Part shown: positions 58,255 to 64,000 of the stretch, piece by piece
Position numbering within the stretch: the first letter of the stretch is position 1
How the letters are laid out: each line of letters starts with the position of its first letter
Source: Vibrio coralliirubri
GTDB lineage: Bacteria; Pseudomonadota; Gammaproteobacteria; Enterobacterales; Vibrionaceae
Direction of reading: 5' to 3'
Assembly: GCF_024347375.1 (NCBI RefSeq)
Contig: NZ_AP025470.1
Span: forward strand, 992,001 to 1,056,000
DNA: 64,000 nucleotides
Made by a program: the position numbers and the translations under genes
The notes under the pieces: model-generated
Told to the model about the DNA's origin: nothing
Seen by the model: only the letters and a program-made list of their open reading frames with translations
Database searches by the model: none

Positions 58255-59259
58255 ATGAGCCTTCACCTTTCCAACGTAATTTTACACCAGCTGAGCAAGA
58301 ACGATCAGGATGAGCTGATTGTTAACTATCGTGCTGAATCTCTAGAAAACGATGCTTCATCTGAAAGCCTAGTTGCTGAACTTCACCGTGTTTTTAATTC
58401 AAAAGCAGGCAAAGGGTTTGGTTCTTTCAAATCTGACAGCGAGTTCCAGCAGTGGTTGCATCAACTTCGTGCTGGTGAGACAAACTTTTACGATTTTTCT
58501 CAAAAGAGTGCGCAACGTCTAAAAGACGAACTATCAAAGTACCCATTCGCTGACGAAGGTATCTTGGTAATGGCTGAATATCAGTCACTTGCAACAGATT
58601 ACCTTTTCATTGGTTTATTGCCTTCAAACCAAAGCCTAAAGGTAACTGAAGGGCTTGATATTAGTGCGACTGACTACCTTGATATCTCAAAAATGGATAT
58701 CGCGGCTCGCCTAGACCTTTCAACTTATGAGACTGATAAAGAGTCAAACCGTTACTTAACTTATATTAAAGGACGTGTTGGCCGTAAAGTCGCGGATTTC
58801 TTCTTAGATTTCTTACAAGCTGAAGTTGGTTTGGATGCGAAACAGCAGAACCAAGTACTGATGCAAGCGGTAGAAGACTTCGTTTCTGACTCCAAATTAG
58901 AGAAAGAAGAAGCGATCAGCTACAAAAAGCAGGTTGCGGATTACTGTAACGAGCAGCTTAAAGCGGGCGATGAAGTGCAAGTTCGTGAACTTTCTGGTGA
59001 GTTGCCAGCAAGCACAGATGGCACAAGCTTCTTTGACTATACTAGTGAGCAAGGCTACGAGTTAGAAGACAGCTTCCCAGCCGATCGCGCAACTATGCGT
59101 AAACTAACAAAATTTGTTGGTGCTGGTGGCGGTTTGAATGTTAGTTTTGATAGTCTGCTTCTAGGCGAACGTATCTTTTACGATCCGGAGACAGACACGC
59201 TAACGATTAAAGGCACTCCACCGAACTTACGTGACCAACTGACTCGCAATAAGTCATAG
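58255..59259 (+). CDS. yejK: Nucleoid-associated protein YejK (NdpA)
   Basis: 334 aa. The N-terminus (MSLHLSNVILHQLSKNDQDELIVNYR) and the C-terminal GGGLNVSFDSLLLGERIFYDPETDTLTIKGTPPNLRDQL are the recognised YejK ends. It localises to the nucleoid and interacts with topoisomerase IV in E. coli. Divergent from yejLM, as in other gammaproteobacteria. Confidence 0.94.
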   Translation: MSLHLSNVILHQLSKNDQDELIVNYRAESLENDASSESLVAELHRVFNSKAGKGFGSFKSDSEFQQWLHQLRAGETNFYDFSQKSAQRLKDELSKYPFADEGILVMAEYQSLATDYLFIGLLPSNQSLKVTEGLDISATDYLDISKMDIAARLDLSTYETDKESNRYLTYIKGRVGRKVADFFLDFLQAEVGLDAKQQNQVLMQAVEDFVSDSKLEKEEAISYKKQVADYCNEQLKAGDEVQVRELSGELPASTDGTSFFDYTSEQGYELEDSFPADRATMRKLTKFVGAGGGLNVSFDSLLLGERIFYDPETDTLTIKGTPPNLRDQLTRNKS

Positions 59260-59365
59260 TCCGAAGTTAACGGATATAAAGCGGCAGCAGGACGTTGTCG
59301 CTTATTTTGTGCTTAATCTTTTAGCTACGGTCATGGCTTCAAGTTAACACGCACAAGGAATATAG

Positions 59366-60769
59366 ATGGAACAATCAGTAGCAAAGCCCAAACGCTTTAA
59401 AAAACCAGCCACCTTTTTGGTTGTGCTCTTGGCTCTGTGGTTACTTCCTTCATTAGCTCTTCTTAATCTAAGCCGTTCCTACACCAATTCTCTTGCTCAA
59501 ATCGAAGAGCTCGGTATTCGAGTCAACGAATTGAGGCAATCGCTTTATTTCTCAGAACCGCTTCGAGTCTCTCGTATCAATGATCTGGCACTCGATGCTC
59601 AATTGGTTTATTCGATCCGACTGCAGATTGAATCTGATTTCCAACACGCCTTGTTTCGACCCGATGTGAACCAACTGTTGTACGTAGCTGATCAGTTCCT
59701 AGAAAAGTTCGATGAGTTCATTCCAATAGAAAGCCAAGTTCAAGACATCGTTGATAACATTAAGATCTTGCGTGCTGATAAAGAGCTTTCCCCTAAGCTC
59801 AAACCACTCCTCAACGAATTCGGTGTTGTGGTATTTGAAGCCATGTATTCTGACAATCAAAGTTCGTCAGCGACTTATCGCGCCTTTGATTCCATTTTGG
59901 ACAAATCTTATTCTCTAGAAACCGAAGAGCAAGATGCACTCCAGCAGTTACTGGCTGATGCGTCAGCATTGTTGAGTGATTATGCTCAACTTAACTATTT
60001 GGTTGATAAAATTAAGAAAAACTCTGTGAATGAGCAGATCATAAAACTCGAAGCTGAGTTCCATGATCGTCAATTCAACCTATTGTTGGTGATGCTAGGC
60101 TTAAGCTTGGTGGCGATGAGCGGGATAGTGTTTTGGGGCGTTAGGTCCACAAAAACGATGAAAGAAGCAGACCAAGAATTCAGCTCTGAACTAGAAACTA
60201 ATTCAAGTAAGGAAGACGCTTCTTATAGCGATGTTGTTTCCTCAGCAGTGAAACAAGCAGATAGCGACGCTTATGTATCCGAGAACAGGTCAACGAGACA
60301 GTCTTCCGACCTTCAACCTATGAAGAGTGTTAACGTTACAAGCCAACCAATTGTGCAGCAAGACTCTATTCAGCGAGCCCCTGAACAGGCGCCAGTAGTA
60401 GAGAAACACATTGCCAGTGTCACAGATTCAAAGCCTGCGATTGATATTGAAGACATGTTAGAAACGCTCGATGGTGATGCTGAATCTGTTGAACTCTTAC
60501 TTGGTGTGTTTGTACAAGACCACGCAGGAGACTACGAGAAGTTTAAGTCTTTGCTGACCAAAGATGAAACCTCCGCGGCTCGCATTGTACATAGCTTAAA
60601 AGGCGTGGCTGGCAGTATTAAAGCGTCTCGGTTAGCCATCATTGCCGCAAGTATTGAAATGACAATGAAGCAGTCCAGAGCGATCAGTGAACATGATTTG
60701 GCTGAACTAGAGCAGGCTATAAAAGCCTCTGTGGATTCTGCTCATGAATATTTAGACAGTCAGCGTTAA
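59366..60769 (+). CDS. Membrane-anchored Hpt-domain protein without kinase
   Basis: 467 aa. Two membrane segments (about residues 15-36 and 235-258) enclose a helical periplasmic region like a histidine-kinase sensor. A disordered Ser/Gln-rich linker (about 270-355) leads to a C-terminal Hpt domain with phospho-acceptor His409 in RIVHSLKGVAGSI. There is no kinase, receiver or HAMP domain. It would receive phosphate from a separate hybrid kinase; the partner is not in view. The next gene encodes a lipoprotein in the same direction, 76 bases downstream. Confidence 0.8.
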   Translation: MEQSVAKPKRFKKPATFLVVLLALWLLPSLALLNLSRSYTNSLAQIEELGIRVNELRQSLYFSEPLRVSRINDLALDAQLVYSIRLQIESDFQHALFRPDVNQLLYVADQFLEKFDEFIPIESQVQDIVDNIKILRADKELSPKLKPLLNEFGVVVFEAMYSDNQSSSATYRAFDSILDKSYSLETEEQDALQQLLADASALLSDYAQLNYLVDKIKKNSVNEQIIKLEAEFHDRQFNLLLVMLGLSLVAMSGIVFWGVRSTKTMKEADQEFSSELETNSSKEDASYSDVVSSAVKQADSDAYVSENRSTRQSSDLQPMKSVNVTSQPIVQQDSIQRAPEQAPVVEKHIASVTDSKPAIDIEDMLETLDGDAESVELLLGVFVQDHAGDYEKFKSLLTKDETSAARIVHSLKGVAGSIKASRLAIIAASIEMTMKQSRAISEHDLAELEQAIKASVDSAHEYLDSQR

Positions 60770-60845
60770 CTTTTACAGGATTTTTGACAATACTCTGACC
60801 AAGCGCTCATACAATCCGCGCCCTTAGTCTTTGTCAGAGGTTTAT

Positions 60846-62024
60846 ATGTTACGAGTTTCGAGTCGAAGTTGGATGGTGTTGGTGCTTAGCATTGTGCTAA
60901 GTGGTTGTTCTCTCTTAGAAGTTAAGTTAGATAGTCAAACGACGCCTCTCACTCAACAAGAGTTAAATGCTCGGATCATGACGCGTGAATACGCCAAGAT
61001 GTTCTTTACTCGAGTAGAAGACTCGGCCGATCTTATCGCGCAATCTTACCCTGCTGATGACACCTTACATCAGTCTTATGTGTTGCTTTGGAAGATCCAT
61101 GCAGAGCAGGGCTTACAACAAGCGGCTTACCAAACTTCCCCAATGTCTGCGTTAATTGACTCGTGGGTTTTCACTGCTCAAATGAATCAGTTTTATAGTC
61201 AAGGTGACGGCGCGGATCTGTTCGCGACGGATGATGCGGTAGAGACAGCTCGTTTTCTTGACCAAGAAGCTGAGAAGCTGGCAAAGGGTGTATTGAGCTC
61301 GAGTGATTTCAAAAGCAGCAAAGCGTTCGTTGCGCAGTTTGCTGCTAGTCACCCATTTAAAGACCTCACATTCAGAAGCACACCTGCTTACCGTGAATGG
61401 CTAAGTTACCTTGGTAAAGACGAATCGCAAATCGTTCAGAGCTTAGGCACCATGCCAGAAGCAATGAGTGACGCATCTGATCGTTTAAGCCTTATGGCTG
61501 ACCAGACACCGAAACTAATGTCGTGGAAGGCGGAGCTGGTTGCATTGAATAGCTCACTAACGGGTGAAGACCTATCGATGACGCTGGAAAGTCTTCGTCA
61601 AACATCAGCAAGCATGCAAGACTTCATTGAGAACAACCCGGAATACATGCAAACACTGGCTTCTATTATGTCGACAGAAATGCAGCCACTGTTAAATGAC
61701 CTTAGCGATAAAACCGATCAAAAATTAGCGATGCTGAGTGATGAACGTGTGGCGTTAGAAAAAATGGTGACACGTGAGAGAGAAGCTCTAGTAGAGATGA
61801 TTGCGAAAGAGCGCATCGAGATTGCAGGTATTGTGACTTCAGAAAGAGAGTTGTTCACACAAGACCTTGATCGTGTCTCTCAAGAGGTGGTGGTACTGGC
61901 AATTGATAAACTGATGGAGTTAATCAAAGGTGTGATTATCTACTTCATCCTGTTTATCTTAGTAGTGTTCTTTGCACCGTTAGGAATCGGTTACTGGTTG
62001 GGTAAACGAACCGCCAAGAAATAG
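60846..62024 (+). CDS. Lipoprotein with C-terminal membrane segment, unknown function
   Basis: 392 aa from the ATG at 60846, preceded by AGAGG; a TTG 15 bases upstream is less likely. The signal peptide ends in lipobox LSGC (Cys about 21). The body is helical; a Glu/Arg-rich coiled coil (about 300-345) leads to a membrane helix (about 358-382) near the C-terminus. A lipid anchor and a transmembrane segment in one chain are unusual. The Hpt gene lies just upstream and may share its transcript. Confidence 0.7.
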   Translation: MLRVSSRSWMVLVLSIVLSGCSLLEVKLDSQTTPLTQQELNARIMTREYAKMFFTRVEDSADLIAQSYPADDTLHQSYVLLWKIHAEQGLQQAAYQTSPMSALIDSWVFTAQMNQFYSQGDGADLFATDDAVETARFLDQEAEKLAKGVLSSSDFKSSKAFVAQFAASHPFKDLTFRSTPAYREWLSYLGKDESQIVQSLGTMPEAMSDASDRLSLMADQTPKLMSWKAELVALNSSLTGEDLSMTLESLRQTSASMQDFIENNPEYMQTLASIMSTEMQPLLNDLSDKTDQKLAMLSDERVALEKMVTREREALVEMIAKERIEIAGIVTSERELFTQDLDRVSQEVVVLAIDKLMELIKGVIIYFILFILVVFFAPLGIGYWLGKRTAKK

Positions 62025-62047
62025 ATAAATAAGTAAATCAGCAGATC

Positions 62048-62077
62048 AAAAAAAGAGCGCTCTAGGGCGCTCTTTTT
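62048..62077. terminator. Bidirectional terminator before nhaC
   Basis: AAAAAGAGCGC / GCGCTCTTTTT around TCTAGG lies between convergent genes. Confidence 0.9.
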
Positions 62078-62129
62078 GCATTTATCCATTAACGTTTTGA
62101 GTTACGTTCGAAAGCGTTAGCTCCTGAAC

Positions 62130-63566
62130 TTAAGCCTGTTGCTTGCTTAACTCTGTCGCTTCTTCAGCTTCAAACGCTGGTGCTGTTGGTTCACACTTAT
62201 CAACGAACCAACCCATGTAAGACGTCACGATAGTCACGATGATACAGATGAAGCTTAACCACATGAAGGGTGCGTAAGACAGCGTCGCAACACCAAGAAT
62301 ACTCGCCATGTAGATGCCGTTGTCACTCCACGGAACCATACCCGACGTTAGCGTGCCACCAAACTCAGCATTACGAGATAGGTTCTTACGCTTGTAGCCT
62401 AAACGGTCGTAGTTTTTCGCACAGATTTTTGGCGTAAGGATTAACGATACGTACATTGCAGAACCGAACACGTTACCCATGAAGGCCGTACCAATTGTAC
62501 TCGTCGCTAGTGAGCCTGCGCTATTTACGCGGCGCTCAAACACCTTAGCGATTGTCTCTAGTACGCCCACTTTATCCAGTAAGCCACCGAAACCTAGACC
62601 AAATACGATAACCGCAACTGAACCTAGCATTGAAGACATGCCACCACGGTTTAGAATCGAATCAATAAACTCGACGCCAGATGAGATTGAGAACGGTGCC
62701 CAAGCAGTGTTGAATGCTGTTAGGAAGTCGATATCTTGGATCATGACTGCCCAGATAATACCCAGCAGAGAACCAAAGCTGATGACCGGGAATGAAGGCA
62801 TACGGAAAGCCAACAGACCAAGCACGATAAGTACCGGAACGAATGAGTAAGGCGTGATGTAGAACTGAACTTCCATCGCTTTGATGACAGAGTCTACTTG
62901 GCTCATGTCAACGTTGCCCGCGTAGTGGAAACCAAACGCCGTGAACATGATGCCTGTAATCACGTAGCTGATTAACGCAACTGGAAGCATGCCCTTGATG
63001 TGTTCAACCACTTCAACACCAGACATTGAAGAAGCCAAAATCACTGAATCAGAAAGTGGAGACATCTTGTCACCAAAGTAACAGCCTGACAGCACGGCAC
63101 CTGCAGTAATCGGTGCTGGAACACCTAGACCTTGGCCGATACCCATCATTGCGATACCTGCTGTACCCGCAGCACCCCAAGAAGTACCGGTCGCCAATGC
63201 AGTTAGAGAACAGATGATCATGGTAGCTAAAAGGAAGATAGAAGGGTGGATAGCTTTCAGACCATAGTAAATGATAGTAGGTACGATCCCGCCTGAGATC
63301 CAAGTACCAACAAGAGCGCCAACGGCTAAAAGTATTAAAACCGCGCCTAAGCCATTGGATATTCCTTTGAGTGCTGCTTTTTCTAAGTCTTTGTATTGGT
63401 GTCCAAGACGAATACCAAGAACCATGATAATGAACCAGCCAATATACAAGGCAAGTTGAATTGGAAGGTCAAGCTTTGCAGTAAAGGAAAAAGCAAGGGA
63501 TAGAAATAGTCCTAACGCGATGAATACCTGCAATAGGTTCGGTAGGCGAGTTTTACTCTGCTTCAT
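62130..63566 (-). CDS. nhaC: NhaC-family Na+/H+ antiporter
   Basis: 478 aa with about eleven membrane helices. NhaC signatures include TGTSWGAAGTAGIAMMGIG (about residues 127-145), GCYFGDKMSPLSDS (about 161-174) and GTLTSGMVPWSDNG (about 407). It exchanges sodium for protons across the inner membrane, fitting a marine organism. Substrate specificity within the family (Na+/H+ or malate/lactate type) is not certain from sequence. Confidence 0.88.
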   Translation of the reverse strand: MKQSKTRLPNLLQVFIALGLFLSLAFSFTAKLDLPIQLALYIGWFIIMVLGIRLGHQYKDLEKAALKGISNGLGAVLILLAVGALVGTWISGGIVPTIIYYGLKAIHPSIFLLATMIICSLTALATGTSWGAAGTAGIAMMGIGQGLGVPAPITAGAVLSGCYFGDKMSPLSDSVILASSMSGVEVVEHIKGMLPVALISYVITGIMFTAFGFHYAGNVDMSQVDSVIKAMEVQFYITPYSFVPVLIVLGLLAFRMPSFPVISFGSLLGIIWAVMIQDIDFLTAFNTAWAPFSISSGVEFIDSILNRGGMSSMLGSVAVIVFGLGFGGLLDKVGVLETIAKVFERRVNSAGSLATSTIGTAFMGNVFGSAMYVSLILTPKICAKNYDRLGYKRKNLSRNAEFGGTLTSGMVPWSDNGIYMASILGVATLSYAPFMWLSFICIIVTIVTSYMGWFVDKCEPTAPAFEAEEATELSKQQA

Positions 63567-64000
63567 AAAAGCCTCTTGTGATTTCGAGCATTTATAGTGC
63601 TTCGTTATAGTGTGTGGTGCAAAACGGACACTACAGTAATTAGTTTATTATATCGAAAAAATACGTCCAAGTTGTGATATTTGACTGTTAACTCAATCAA
63701 TTGTGGTTTCATAATCTAAAATTTTGTTAAATTCATGATTATTACATGTTGAAATCTGTCGCACATTGTTTTCGTTTTGTAAAATAAAATTCTGATTAAC
63801 CTTGGTTTAAAAGAGGGATTTACTGTTTGTGATGAGCGTCGATTGAATCGATTTTGGCGATGTAAATGTTTGAATTTGACGATAATGGACGCTTAATCAA
63901 TGAGGTGGAGATGGAATGTCGATACAGAGATAACTGCACGATTCATTACGTTCACTTAAAAGAAACGAAAAAGTTACACTTTTTGACAAAAAGCACTTGA
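63567..64000. other. nhaC upstream region to window end
   Basis: About 434 AT-rich bases. The nhaC promoter must lie here. A 29-codon frame (63911-63997, stop at 63998) follows GAGGTGGAG but is too short to call. No structured RNA or known operator is recognised. Confidence 0.4.

Noticed and set aside
63911..64000. 29-codon frame at the window end
   Set aside because: A possible ribosome site but no other support; too short and at the edge of the window.

Overview
The window is a stretch of Vibrio chromosome, most likely from the Splendidus clade. This is inferred from gene content, protein sequences and gene order; no search was run. The backbone is ordinary gammaproteobacterial housekeeping DNA. 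It holds the 3' end of the polar-hub gene hubP/fimV, truA, accD-folC-dedD, cvpA-purF (PurR box), a LysR regulator, an rssB-type regulator, ybaN, apt-dnaX-ybaB-recR and aqpZ. After the first island come ycgN, a BCCT transporter, chaN, rlmA, a nucleoside hydrolase, yeaD-gapA/msrB, yeaC, ansA-sppA, fadH, ydjA and topB. The window closes with an SDR, a deacetylase-like enzyme, a chemoreceptor, two tRNA-Ser(UGA) genes, yejM-yejL/yejK, an Hpt protein and nhaC.

Three accessory zones break this backbone. (1) 15594-26219 is an integrative element inserted inside the small Cys-cluster gene yeiW. Its ends are TACCCTTTT/AAAAGGGTA, and one side carries 6 extra bases. Removing the element plus those 6 bases restores an 82-codon yeiW frame exactly. 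It carries an overlapping operon of two tyrosine recombinases, a recombinase-fold protein and a small coiled-coil protein. That gene order is the intA-tfp-intB-srap core of strand-biased circularizing integrative elements (SEs, Tn6283 type). It also carries its own complete yeiW homologue, an XRE regulator and an unknown protein. Three identical IS903-group insertion sequences have since invaded it, and two of them cut intB. (2) An IS4-type element (32658-34084) sits in the stem of the terminator shared by a nucleoside hydrolase gene and yeaD; its own two inward-facing terminators appear to replace it. (3) About 44.6-48.0 kb, between ydjA and topB, is AT-rich foreign DNA. It holds a TetR-type regulator behind a 42-bp perfect palindrome, tandem terminator-like repeats, a 38-aa Cys-containing microprotein, a secreted protein with a YadA-like membrane anchor, and a truncated serine recombinase.

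Smaller-scale features include a probable ATT start codon on ybaN, a dnaX slippery heptamer with an immediate -1 stop (gamma subunit), a frameshifted Fur-box-preceded chaN, a Fur-box-preceded 41-aa membrane peptide, and a FadR-type palindrome before fadH. All calls come from reading the sequence; family names rest on motif recognition.
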